Shown piece after piece: positions 26,046-34,070 of a stretch of 64,000 nucleotides of DNA. How positions within the stretch are numbered: position 1 is the stretch's first letter; every line of letters starts with the position of its first letter. Source of the DNA: RGIG6375 sp964472725 (GTDB lineage Bacteria > Bacillota > Clostridia > Oscillospirales > Oscillospiraceae); the NCBI GenBank assembly GCA_964472725.1, contig CAYYLZ010000004.1, positions 8,403 to 72,402 on the forward strand, in the 5' to 3' direction. Position numbers and translations under genes: made by a program. The notes beneath the pieces are model-generated. The model had not been told where the DNA came from, made no database searches, and saw nothing but the letters and a program-made list of their open reading frames with translations.

Positions 26046-26352
26046 CTTAGCCTTCCTCTTGAGGGGAAGGTGGCATTTGCGTAAGCAAATGACGGATGAG
26101 GTGCAGCCGCGCAGCGGCGTTATAAACGTATCTATTAGCTATGCACAAACAAAAACACGAAAAAATATAAGGTATCAGACATGGCTTCCCCCTTTGGGGG
26201 GGAAGCTGTCACCTTTAGGTGACTGATGAGGGGAATTCGCGCAAGCGAATAAAAAATGTGATGTAATCGATGTACAGCACAAAGCTGCCTTCGGCAGGCC
26301 CCTCATCCGCCCTTTCAGGGCACCTTCCCCCCCCCGGAGAGGGGAAGGCTAC
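26046..26352. repeat. Two family B elements in the GT-rpsT gap
   Basis: First copy 26046-26120 with hairpin CATTTGC GTAA GCAAATG before GACGGATGAGG. Second copy ~26181-26352 with hairpin GTCACC TTTA GGTGAC before TGATGAGGGG and an inverted right end. The two copies have unlike hairpin arms. No gene. Confidence 0.75.
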
Positions 26353-26374
26353 GATAGTTGCTAATTCTTGTAAA

Positions 26375-26410
26375 AAAACAAAAAACAGCACCGATCACTC
26401 GGTGCTGTTT
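26375..26410 (-). terminator. Intrinsic terminator of rpsT
   Basis: On the minus strand, AACAGCACCG / CGGTGCTGTT with a 6-base loop, followed by a T-rich run, 16 bases past the stop. Confidence 0.9.
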
Positions 26411-26425
26411 CGATATCACATCAAA

Positions 26426-26695
26426 TTACATTGCGTTGATGGAAAGGGTGAGTCTGCTCTTCTTACGGGCAGCGTTGTTCTTATGGATAAGACCGGTAAC
26501 GGCAGCCTTATCGATGGCCTTAACTGCAACCTTGTAAGCAGCAACAGCTTCCTCCTTGTTGCCGGCGACAACGGCGGCGTCGAACTTCTTGATGGTGGTC
26601 TTCAGAGCGGACTTCTTTGCTCTGTTGGCAGCCTCAGCAGCTCTGGAAAGCTCAACTCTCTTGGATGCGGACTTAATATTGGGCACTATACTCAC
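26426..26695 (-). CDS. rpsT: 30S ribosomal protein S20
   Basis: 89 residues: PNIKSASKRVELSRAAEAANRAKKSALKT is diagnostic of S20, and the Lys/Arg/Ala-rich helical make-up fits. It binds 16S rRNA early in 30S assembly. Divergent from gpr, as in many spore formers. A leader hairpin and promoter lie upstream on the same strand. Confidence 0.96.
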   Translation of the reverse strand: MSIVPNIKSASKRVELSRAAEAANRAKKSALKTTIKKFDAAVVAGNKEEAVAAYKVAVKAIDKAAVTGLIHKNNAARKKSRLTLSINAM

Positions 26696-26710
26696 CTCAC
26701 TTTCGTCAGA

Positions 26711-26756
26711 CTGTCAAAAAAAGCTTGACGGGCTAATTTCAGGCCTTTTTTGACAG
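26711..26756 (-). promoter_or_regulatory. Hairpin in the rpsT leader
   Basis: CTGTCAAAAAA and TTTTTTGACAG are perfect complements across a 24-base loop, between promoter and start codon of rpsT. The right arm ends in a T-run, so it may act as an attenuator. The mechanism is inferred only. Confidence 0.5.
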
Positions 26757-26799
26757 CCTGCAATCTTGCAGGAATACACTTATCCCCGTGCGAGTGATA

Positions 26800-26828
26800 A
26801 TTGTAGCACCTTTTTTGCAAAATTGCAA
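26800..26828 (-). promoter_or_regulatory. Promoter of rpsT
   Basis: On the minus strand, TTGCAA (26828-26823), 17 bases, TACAAT (26805-26800). Confidence 0.75.
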
Positions 26829-26920
26829 GTGGTTTTTCAAAATATTTTACACTCCCGAATAAATTTTCAGCACGCACACAAAATATGGAAAATAAGAAAA
26901 AAAGGAGACGATATATTGTG

Positions 26921-27820
26921 ATGACAAAGCGCACCGACCTTGCCGCAGAGGCGCGTCAGCTATGGTGTGAGTCGGCGAAAAACACCTCGGAGCTGGCGGG
27001 AGTGAAGGCGGAAACTGTAAGGGAACAGGGCTTCGAGGTGGAGACCGTCAGCATACTGGACAGGGAGGGCGAGGCGGCTTTGGGCAAGCCAAAGGGCACT
27101 TATATCTCCATCGACCTGACTCCGTTGGTGAGCAGGGAGGAGGGTGCTTTCGCCCGGGCAGCAGGGCTTCTTGCGGAGAAGCTGCGGGGGCTGATGAGCT
27201 TAAGAGATGGGGACGCTGTGCTGGTCTGCGGGCTGGGAAATCCTGCCATTACGCCTGATAATATCGGCCCCGCCGCAGCGAAGAGTACTCTCGCCACCCG
27301 GCATTTGGTGGAGCGTATGCCGGAGGACTTTGCCGCTTTTCGACCGGTTGCGGTGGTTGAAGCGGGAGTTTTGGGTACAACGGGGGTGGAAAGCGCCGAA
27401 ATAGTGGGAGCGGTGTCGAAAAAAGTGAAGCCCGCGGCGGTGATAGCCGTGGACGCGCTGGCATCCCGGCGCATGGGGCGCATCTGCCGCACCCTGCAGA
27501 TTGCCGATACGGGTATTGTGCCCGGTTCGGGCGTTGGAAATGCACGCAGCGAGCTGAGCGAAAAGACGCTGGGCGTGCCGGTGATAGCCATCGGCGTTCC
27601 CACAGTGGTAGACGCAGGCACACTGGCGGCGGATCTTATGGAGCAGGCGGGGATAGGGGAGACCGACTCGGCGGATTTTGCCGAGTTCGGCGGGGGAATG
27701 GTGGTAACGCCCCGGGAAATCGACTCCCGTGTGGCGGAATGCGCCCGCCTCATCGCCTACGGCATAAATATGGCGCTCCATAATATCACCGCCGACGATG
27801 TAACAATGCTTTTGAATTGA
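26921..27820 (+). CDS. gpr: Germination protease GPR
   Basis: 299 residues from ATG 26921; GTG 26918 is equally placed after AAAGGAG. GPR features: TDLAAEARQLW near the processed N terminus, GLGNPAITPDNIGP, TGVESAEIV, AVDALASRR, GTIVPGSGVGN-like IVPGSGVGNAR, and GGGMVVTPREIDS near the end. It degrades small acid-soluble spore proteins at germination, so the organism is probably a spore former. Divergent from rpsT as in Bacillus. The stop codon TGA is the first TGA of an AATTGA tandem repeat. Confidence 0.95.
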   Translation: MTKRTDLAAEARQLWCESAKNTSELAGVKAETVREQGFEVETVSILDREGEAALGKPKGTYISIDLTPLVSREEGAFARAAGLLAEKLRGLMSLRDGDAVLVCGLGNPAITPDNIGPAAAKSTLATRHLVERMPEDFAAFRPVAVVEAGVLGTTGVESAEIVGAVSKKVKPAAVIAVDALASRRMGRICRTLQIADTGIVPGSGVGNARSELSEKTLGVPVIAIGVPTVVDAGTLAADLMEQAGIGETDSADFAEFGGGMVVTPREIDSRVAECARLIAYGINMALHNITADDVTMLLN

Positions 27821-27873
27821 GAATTGAGAATTGAGAATTGAGAATTGAGAATTGAGAATTGAGAATTGAGAAT
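27814..27873 (+). repeat. Tandem 7-bp D repeat overlapping the gpr stop codon
   Basis: About eight copies of GAATTGA in perfect tandem. The gpr stop TGA (27818-27820) is inside the first unit. Confidence 0.9.
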
Positions 27874-27904
27874 GCGTGCGATTTAAATCGGTGCGGTGGT
27901 GTGC

Positions 27905-28185
27905 AGAGTGTAGGGCGGGATGCCCACATCCCGCCGCAATGCAGGGACAACCGCCGCAGAAGCGATAATATGAAAAGTCTAAAAATTTTGGTTAAGCTTC
28001 CCCTCAAGGGGAAGGTTAAGCCTTAACGCCTATGCATCGCCGCAAAACGTAAAAATACCTTGTAGGGAACAGGCCTGTTCCGCATGTGACGACACGGCCG
28101 GAAGTAAAAGGAAAACGGAGCGCTGAGGGCGGCGCTTCCCACACTAAAAATCAAACAGGGAACGGAAAACCGTTCCCTGCGACCA
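27905..28185. repeat. Repeat block (C, B fragment, E) between gpr and nitroreductase
   Basis: C-type GTAGGGCGGGATGCCCACAT (~27909-27942), B end AAGCTTCCCCTCAAGGGG (~27993-28020), and E fragments GTAGGGAACAGGCCTGTTCC (28061-) with AGGGAACGGAAAACCGTTCC (28155-28180). No gene. Confidence 0.7.
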
Positions 28186-28186
28186 A

Positions 28187-28729
28187 TTACTTTACAAATA
28201 CGATTTTGCCTTCCTTGCGGGCTGCGCCCTTGGGGTTTTCACAGTCGGGGGTGCCTACGGCGAGGCCGATGGTGAACATTTCGTCGTCCTTGATGCCGAA
28301 CTTGGCGCGCCACTGAGCGGAGGCGGGGTCAGCCATATACTGACGAATACAGCCGAGAATTACGGTGCCGAGACCGATGCCCTGGGCGGCGATAGCCATA
28401 TTTTCCACGGCAATACCGGAATCTATGCCCGTGTAGGGGAATTCGGCGTCACCGCAGAGCAGAATGAGGGTAGGCGCGTCGAAAAAGAAATTTTTCACCA
28501 CACGACCTCCGGTTGCGGCGGCGTAAGCCTCGAAATCCGCGGCGAATGCCTTGAGCATCTCGGCGTCCTGCAGAACGATGGCACGAACCTCCTGCTCGTT
28601 GCGGGCAGTGGGCGCCCAGTTAAAAGCGTCGAGGACGATGCCAAGCTGCTCCTCGGTGAGCTGCTCGGGCTTATACTTGCGGATACTGCGGCGCTCCATG
28701 ATGGCCTGAACTGCGTTTTTAAATTCCAT
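28187..28729 (-). CDS. Nitroreductase-family flavoprotein
   Basis: 180 residues. Starts with the family pattern AIMERRSIRKYKPEQLTEEQL and contains FNWAPTARNEQ (flavin-phosphate region), DSGIAVENMAIAAQGIGLGTV and IGLAVGTP. Members bind FMN and reduce nitroaromatics, quinones or related substrates with NAD(P)H; the native substrate is unknown. It lies alone next to the parAB locus. Confidence 0.88.
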   Translation of the reverse strand: MEFKNAVQAIMERRSIRKYKPEQLTEEQLGIVLDAFNWAPTARNEQEVRAIVLQDAEMLKAFAADFEAYAAATGGRVVKNFFFDAPTLILLCGDAEFPYTGIDSGIAVENMAIAAQGIGLGTVILGCIRQYMADPASAQWRAKFGIKDDEMFTIGLAVGTPDCENPKGAARKEGKIVFVK

Positions 28730-28806
28730 GGTAGTTCTCCTTTGTTCCTTTATTATATGTAGACATCATACCATTTTCCCCGCCCCTTGGCAACCATTGA
28801 GCGCAA

Positions 28807-28822
28807 TGTTTCACGTGAAACA
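28807..28822. promoter_or_regulatory. parS site 1
   Basis: Exact 16-bp palindrome TGTTTCACGTGAAACA, the ParB/Spo0J binding sequence. Confidence 0.95.
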
Positions 28823-28853
28823 CTGAAAAGGGGAGAGCGCTGCAAATTTTCGT

Positions 28854-29055
28854 GTCATTCAGAGGGCGCAGCCCGAAGAATCCCCCATGTAGAAGCAGGC
28901 AGTATCGTTACTGCGTTCCTTTCAACCGGGGGATTCCTCGCTGCGCTCGGAATGACACAGCCATGAGGCCCTCATCAGTGCGGAGGTGACTTCAGCTCCC
29001 CTCACCCGTCATTTGCTTACGCAAATGCCACCTTCCCCCGAGGGGAAAAGGTTAA
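28854..29055. repeat. Family A and family B repeats between the two parS sites
   Basis: Family A copy 28854-28957 (GTCATTCAGAGGGCGCAGCC ... CTCGGAATGACA). Reversed family B part ~28967-29055 with hairpin CATTTGC TTAC GCAAATG. Confidence 0.75.
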
Positions 29056-29088
29056 GCGGAAGTTTGCTTCGCGATTACTTAAAATAGA

Positions 29089-29104
29089 TGTTTCACGTGA
29101 AACA
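29089..29104. promoter_or_regulatory. parS site 2
   Basis: Second exact TGTTTCACGTGAAACA, 17 bases upstream of the parA -35 element. Confidence 0.95.
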
Positions 29105-29120
29105 AAATTAAACAAATACC

Positions 29121-29149
29121 TTGATAAACTGCGCACTGCTTGGTATAAT
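29121..29149 (+). promoter_or_regulatory. Promoter of parA
   Basis: TTGATA, 17 bases, TATAAT. The nearby parS site could allow ParB to influence it. Confidence 0.8.
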
Positions 29150-29183
29150 ACTTCAATACAGAGAAGTAAAAAGGAGGGAGCGT

Positions 29184-29945
29184 ATGGCGAAAACAATAGC
29201 CCTGTTCAACCAGAAGGGCGGCGTGGGCAAAACCACTACCTGCGTCAACCTTGCCTGCGGCCTCACCAACCTTGGCAAAAAGGTACTCGTGGTGGACACC
29301 GACCCCCAGGGGCACAGTACCTCCGGTCTGGGCGTGGACAAAAATATCGCGCCCAGCGTGTACGACGTGCTCCTCAACGGCGTTGCGGCGGAAAAAGCCA
29401 TAGTCAAAACCCGCTATGCCGACGTTTTACCGTCCAATAAGAGCCTTTTCGGCGCCGGAATACAGATGACGGAGCTGGAAAACAGAGAATACATACTGCG
29501 GGACGCGCTGGCGGCGGTCAAGGATAACTACGATTACATTTTCATTGATTGCCCCGCACTGCTGGAACTGCTTACGCTCAATTCCCTTGCGGCGGCGGAT
29601 ACTCTGCTTATCCCCGTTCAGTGCGAATATCTTGCGCTGGAGGGTCTGAGCAGCCTTATGAGCACCGTGCGCATGATGAAAAAGAGCGTCAACCCCGATC
29701 TTGAAATAGAGGGTGTGCTCCTTACCATGTACGACGGACGCACGAACCTGTCCCTGCAGGTGGCAAACGAGGTAAAGCGTTACCTTAAAGATAAGGTCTA
29801 TAAGACCGTGATACCCCGCAATGTGCGTCTTTCCGAGGCTCCCAGCCATTTTAAGCCCGTTATCGCCTACGACAGAGCGTCCAAAGGCTCCGTGGCATAT
29901 ATGGAGCTGGCCGAGGAAGTGCTCAAACGCAATAAGGGGAAATAA
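29184..29945 (+). CDS. parA: Chromosome partitioning ATPase ParA (Soj)
   Basis: 253 residues from ATG 29184 (AAGGAGGGAG upstream). Deviant Walker A KGGVGKTTT near residue 11, DTDPQGHSTSGLG, IDCPALLELLTLNSL, and C-terminal SEAPSHFKPVIAYDRASKGS are standard for chromosomal Soj. With ParB and parS it segregates origins and influences DnaA activity. parB follows after 183 bp carrying a family B repeat. Confidence 0.96.
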   Translation: MAKTIALFNQKGGVGKTTTCVNLACGLTNLGKKVLVVDTDPQGHSTSGLGVDKNIAPSVYDVLLNGVAAEKAIVKTRYADVLPSNKSLFGAGIQMTELENREYILRDALAAVKDNYDYIFIDCPALLELLTLNSLAAADTLLIPVQCEYLALEGLSSLMSTVRMMKKSVNPDLEIEGVLLTMYDGRTNLSLQVANEVKRYLKDKVYKTVIPRNVRLSEAPSHFKPVIAYDRASKGSVAYMELAEEVLKRNKGK

Positions 29946-29999
29946 AGGTAAGCACAAAACGAACGAATCCCCGCAGCGGATAAAATAATACAATACAAG

Positions 30000-30076
30000 C
30001 AAGCTGCCTTCGGCAGGCCCCTCATCCGTCATCGCCAAGGCGATGCCACCTTCCCCCCGGAGAGGGGAAGGCATAG
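30000..30076. repeat. Family B half element between parA and parB
   Basis: Reads CCTCATCCGTCATCGCCAAG GCGATGCCACC then CTTCCCCCCGGAGAGGGGAAGG; the hairpin arms CATCGCC/GGCGATG differ from those in other copies. Confidence 0.75.
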
Positions 30077-30128
30077 CGGTAGGGAAAACCCCAAAAATAT
30101 ACATTATATATAAAGGAGAGGAACGGCT

Positions 30129-31001
30129 TTGGCAAAGGGCCTGAACTTATCCGGCCTTGGCGCCCTGTTCGGCGAAGAAGCGCTGATAGACGACCAGGTC
30201 GAATGCGCCATGATACCCGTGGCGAAAATCTCAACTGCCGCCGGGCAGGCGAGAAAATATTTTGATGAAGAGCTTATAGACGAGCTTGCCGACTCAATCA
30301 AGGAGCACGGCATTATCCAGCCGCTGACCGTAAGACAGCTGCAGGACGGCTGCTATGAGATAATCGCAGGCGAGCGCCGCTGGCGTGCCGCGAGAAAGCT
30401 GAATTTGGACAAGGTTCCCGCCCGCATAATAGAGGCGGACGACCGTCAGGCAATGGAAATGGGTCTGGTGGAGAACCTCCAGCGTGAGGATCTCAATCCC
30501 ATCGAAGAAGCCATGGGCTACCGAACTCTTATCAATACTTACGGACTTACTCAGGAAAAAGCCGCGGAAAGAGTGGGAAAATCCCGCCCCGCCGTCGCAA
30601 ACAGCCTGCGTCTGCTGAGCCTTCCCGAGGACGTTATCGTGCGAATTGAGAACGGCGAGCTTTCCGCCGGTCACGGACGCGCCCTGCTGGCTGTGGAAGA
30701 GAGCGAAGCGATTTCGAACCTTGCCGATAAGGTGGTTCGGGACGCGCTTACCGTCCGTCAGACCGAGACACTGGTGAAGAAGTACCGCAGCGAAAAGGAC
30801 GCACCCCCGCCCGAGATAAAGCCTATCGCCAAGGACGACGCAAAGCTCCACGCCCGTGAACTGGGCCGCCGCCTTTCCGGCGAGCTGGGACGCAAGGTGA
30901 AAATCGTGGTAGGCGAGCGCCGCAGCAAGATTGAGCTTGAGTTTTATGATAACGACGACCTGGACATGCTCATCGAGCAGCTGAGAGGGAAGAAGAACTG
31001 A
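30129..31001 (+). CDS. parB: Chromosome partitioning protein ParB (Spo0J)
   Basis: 290 residues starting at TTG 30129 (AAAGGAGAGG 8 bases before), giving MAKGLNLSGLGALFG, a classic ParB N terminus. The CTPase/nuclease-like domain has AGERRWRAARKL and ENLQREDLNPIEEA; the helix-turn-helix has TQEKAAERVGKSRPAVANSLRLLSLP; a C-terminal dimerisation region follows. It binds parS and spreads. An ATG start is not available at this position. Confidence 0.96.
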   Translation: MAKGLNLSGLGALFGEEALIDDQVECAMIPVAKISTAAGQARKYFDEELIDELADSIKEHGIIQPLTVRQLQDGCYEIIAGERRWRAARKLNLDKVPARIIEADDRQAMEMGLVENLQREDLNPIEEAMGYRTLINTYGLTQEKAAERVGKSRPAVANSLRLLSLPEDVIVRIENGELSAGHGRALLAVEESEAISNLADKVVRDALTVRQTETLVKKYRSEKDAPPPEIKPIAKDDAKLHARELGRRLSGELGRKVKIVVGERRSKIELEFYDNDDLDMLIEQLRGKKN

Positions 31002-31019
31002 GCGCAGCCCCCAGATTGC

Positions 31020-31214
31020 GTCATTCAGAGGGCGAAGCCCGAAGAATCCCCTATGCAGGAGCAATGCGTTGGCATTAATGCGTACCATTCAACCGGGGGA
31101 TTCCTCGCTGTTGCTCGGAATGACAGATAAATATTAGAGTTTACCGCTTCACAACTTCTGCACCCCTCATCAGTCGCCTCCGGCGACAGCTTCCCCCCAG
31201 GAGGAAGCCTAATA
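31020..31214. repeat. Family A copy and family B end before serS
   Basis: Family A 31020-31125. B end ~31164-31214: CCTCATCAGTCGCCTCCGGC GACAGCTTCC... with hairpin GTCGCC/GGCGAC. It ends 3 bases before TATAAT (31218-31223), which may be the serS -10. Confidence 0.7.
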
Positions 31215-31254
31215 GGTTATAATATTTAAAAATTACTTTGGGAGGAAAACCAAA

Positions 31255-32559
31255 ATGATAGATATAAAGCTTATCCGTGAAAATCCGGAGCTTGTAAAGG
31301 AAAATATCAAAAAGAAATTTCAGGACGCCAAGCTGCCTCTGGTAGACGAGGCCGCAGCTCTTGACGCCGCCAACCGCGCCGCCATCAAGGAGGCCGACGA
31401 GCTGCGAGCAAAGAGAAATGCTCTCTCCAAGGAGATCGGCAAGCTGATGGGTCAGGCAAAGAAAGACCCCTCCAAGATGGCCGAGGTAGAGGCCATCAAG
31501 GCTCAGGTAACCGCTCAGGCAGAGCGCCTTGCGGAGCTTGAAAAGCTGGAGGCCGAGTACGAGGAAAAGCTGCGCGCCGTAATGATGGTGATCCCCAACA
31601 TTATCGACGAGTCCGTGCCTCTGGGCCCCGATGACAGCCACAACGTAGAGGTGGAGCGCTTTGGCGAGGCCGCAACCCCCGATTTCGACGTTCCCTACCA
31701 CACCGATATCATGGAGCGCTTCGACGGCATCGACATGGACGCCGCAGGCCGCGTTTCCGGCAACGGCTTCTATTACCTCATGGGCGATATTGCCCGCCTC
31801 CACGAGAGCGTAATCGCCTACGCACGCGATTTCATGATAGATAAGGGCTTCACCTATTGCATTCCCCCCTTCATGATCCGCCGCAACGTAGTCGAGGGCG
31901 TTATGTCCCAGACCGAAATGGACGCCATGATGTACAAGATCGAGGGCGAGGATCTCTACCTCATCGGTACCTCCGAGCATTCCATGATCGGTAAGTTCAT
32001 CGACCAGATAATTCCCGAGGCAACCCTGCCTCAGACACTTACCAGCTATTCTCCCTGCTTCCGTAAGGAGAAGGGTGCTCACGGCATAGAGGAGCGCGGT
32101 ATTTACCGTATCCACCAGTTCGAGAAGCAGGAAATGATCGTCGTATGTAAGCCCGAGGACAGCATGGCATGGTACGAGAAGATGTGGCGCTACTCCGTAG
32201 AGCTGTTCCGCAGCCTTGACATTCCCGTCCGTCAGCTGGAATGCTGCTCCGGCGACCTCGCCGACCTTAAGGTCAAGTCCTGCGATATCGAGGCATGGAG
32301 CCCCCGCCAGCAGAAGTATTTCGAGGTCTGCTCCTGCTCCAACCTTGGCGACGCTCAGGCTCGCCGCCTGAAGATGCGCGTAAAGGGCGAGGACGGCAAG
32401 ATGTACCTGCCCCACACCCTCAACAACACCGTTGTAGCGCCGCCCCGTATGCTCATCGCATTCCTTGAAAACAACCTGCAGGCCGACGGCAGCGTCCGTA
32501 TCCCCGAGGTCCTCCGTCCCTACATGGGCGGCAAGGAAGCCATTGTGCCCAAGAAGTAA
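31255..32559 (+). CDS. serS: Seryl-tRNA synthetase
   Basis: 434 residues. N-terminal coiled-coil arm (~30-105, rich in Ala/Lys/Glu) that grips the tRNA-Ser long arm; class II motifs 2 (SPCFRKEKGAHG.. GIYRIHQFEKQEM) and 3 (NNTVVAPPRMLIAFLENN), and CCSGDLADLKVKSCDIEAW. Start ATG after GGGAGG. It charges tRNA-Ser and tRNA-Sec. No T-box is visible upstream; instead A and B repeats precede it. Confidence 0.97.
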   Translation: MIDIKLIRENPELVKENIKKKFQDAKLPLVDEAAALDAANRAAIKEADELRAKRNALSKEIGKLMGQAKKDPSKMAEVEAIKAQVTAQAERLAELEKLEAEYEEKLRAVMMVIPNIIDESVPLGPDDSHNVEVERFGEAATPDFDVPYHTDIMERFDGIDMDAAGRVSGNGFYYLMGDIARLHESVIAYARDFMIDKGFTYCIPPFMIRRNVVEGVMSQTEMDAMMYKIEGEDLYLIGTSEHSMIGKFIDQIIPEATLPQTLTSYSPCFRKEKGAHGIEERGIYRIHQFEKQEMIVVCKPEDSMAWYEKMWRYSVELFRSLDIPVRQLECCSGDLADLKVKSCDIEAWSPRQQKYFEVCSCSNLGDAQARRLKMRVKGEDGKMYLPHTLNNTVVAPPRMLIAFLENNLQADGSVRIPEVLRPYMGGKEAIVPKK

Positions 32560-32562
32560 GTT

Positions 32563-32965
32563 ATTAATTGATAATTGATAATTATGGGTGCGTGTCGTTT
32601 TTGCACACCAACCGGGGGATTCCTCGCAGGCTCGGAATGACAGTAAAAACTAAAAAAATACCTGTCATTCAGAGGCACGCAGTTCCGAAGAAGCCCCAAG
32701 ATAAACGCGCCGCTGTTGTCACTGCGTTCCACTCAACCTAGGGATTCCACGCTGCGCTCGGAATGACAAATCTTTAGTCTTCATTGTTGTAATTTACAGC
32801 GCAGAGTACCACAAGTTTGTCTTTGCGAGGAGCGAAGCGACGCGGCAATCTCCGGCGTAACGATTACAACCGCAGTAACGACAATCCGAAAAAATGTAGA
32901 AACCACAGGCTTAACCTTCTCCTTGAGGAGACACCCCGGGGTGGCCCCCCGAGGGGAAGCCTAAT
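32563..32965. repeat. Repeat block (D, two A-type pieces, B variant) between serS and mscL
   Basis: D run at 32563-32583; half A 32606-32642; diverged full A 32664-32768; A-like GCGAGGAGCGAAGCGACGCG piece 32819-32865; B variant ~32910-32965 with GCCTAATAGGTATAG flank. No gene in this 463-bp gap. Confidence 0.7.
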
Positions 32966-33022
32966 AGGTATAGTATATTAAATGTTAAAATAAACAACAT
33001 AAACGCGAAAGGACGATACATA

Positions 33023-33487
33023 ATGAAGAAATTCCTTAATGAGTTCAAGGACTTTGCAAAGCGCGGCAACGTAATTGATCTGGCAGTCGGCGTTGTAATA
33101 GGCGGCGCTTTCGGTAAGATCACCACTTCCGTCGTAAACGACATCATCATGCCCGTCATCGGCGTTATCACCGGCGGTCTGAACTTCTCTGACTGGAAGA
33201 TAGTTCTCAAGCAGGCCGTGCTGGACGCTGAGGGCGCGGTTACCAACCCCGAGGTTGCAATCACCTTTGGCAACACCATAGCTGTTATTGTTGACTTCAT
33301 CATCATCGCCTTCGCAGTATTCTGCATGGTCAAGGCCGTCAACACCATGCACGCCAAGGCAGAGGCACTGAGAAAGAAGGAAGAAGAGGAAGCCGCGGCT
33401 GAGCCTCCCGCACCTCCCGCCGAGCCCGAGCCCACCAAGGAGGAGCTGCTGCTCACCGAGATCCGCGACCTGCTGAAGAACAAGTAA
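33023..33487 (+). CDS. mscL: Large-conductance mechanosensitive channel MscL
   Basis: 154 residues. Canonical start FKDFAKRGNVIDLAVGVVIGGAFGKITTSVVNDIIMPVIG (first helix and pore-lining residues). The second helix is near residues 88-112 (TIAVIVDFIIIAFAVFCMVK), followed by an acidic, Ala/Pro-rich linker and the C-terminal helix TEIRDLLKNK. It opens on membrane tension to release solutes. AAAGG RBS. Confidence 0.96.
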   Translation: MKKFLNEFKDFAKRGNVIDLAVGVVIGGAFGKITTSVVNDIIMPVIGVITGGLNFSDWKIVLKQAVLDAEGAVTNPEVAITFGNTIAVIVDFIIIAFAVFCMVKAVNTMHAKAEALRKKEEEEAAAEPPAPPAEPEPTKEELLLTEIRDLLKNK

Positions 33488-33545
33488 TTTCCACCTTAGC
33501 AAAGCCCGACGAAAAGCCTTTCTTCCGCAGAAAGTGAGGATTTCC

Positions 33546-34070
33546 ATGAAAACAACATTCAAAGTAATAATCGCCCTTTTTGCCGCAATTCTTGCCGCCT
33601 TCGCAGTAAGGTCGATGCACCTTGCCGTAGGCGCCGAGCCGGAGGGCACCGGCATTCTCGATATCTATCAGGATATGATGCTCACCGCCCGCGAGATGTT
33701 CATCGAAAAGGCCGAGGATATCCAGCTTGCCGCTCTGGCTCTGCTGGAGCAGGACGAACTGAGCATAATGAGCGACGACCAGGGTCACCCCTGGGTAATG
33801 GGCGAGAATAATCAGCTCATCGAGCCTGCCGACCTTATCCCCGGCGAGCTGCAGCCCTATCTGGACAACGTGTTCGGAGAGTACGTCTGCGGCGGAAAGA
33901 TGTATAATATAAAGGTGACCGATAAGGCGATTTTCTTCTTCACCGGCTATCACGAAACCGGCAGCGTTGGCTTCCTCTACGAGCGGGAGCTGGATACGGT
34001 CACCGGATTCACCGAACTGCTGGAGATCAGTGAAAACTGGAAGATATTCTACGACATGCCGGAGGAGTAA
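33546..34070 (+). CDS. Small exported or membrane-anchored protein of unknown function
   Basis: 174 residues from ATG 33546 (GTGAGGA upstream). The N-terminal hydrophobic segment (VIIALFAAILAAFAV) is a signal anchor or signal peptide without a lipobox. The rest is acidic, with an IYQDMMLTAREMFIEKAEDIQL helix and a C-terminal part (YNIKVTDKAIFFFTGYHETGS) of mixed beta character. No family recognised. Its TAA is directly followed by the ATG of rsmG, so the two are likely co-transcribed. Confidence 0.7.
   Translation: MKTTFKVIIALFAAILAAFAVRSMHLAVGAEPEGTGILDIYQDMMLTAREMFIEKAEDIQLAALALLEQDELSIMSDDQGHPWVMGENNQLIEPADLIPGELQPYLDNVFGEYVCGGKMYNIKVTDKAIFFFTGYHETGSVGFLYERELDTVTGFTELLEISENWKIFYDMPEE

Noticed and set aside
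27814..27873. Possible CRISPR or satellite array
   Set aside because: The 7-bp units are contiguous with no spacers and no cas genes are nearby.
32560..33022. A tRNA-Ser gene after serS
   Set aside because: The gap contains only A, B and D repeats; no cloverleaf or GTTCRANNC-type T-loop was found. I found no tRNA or rRNA gene anywhere in the window.
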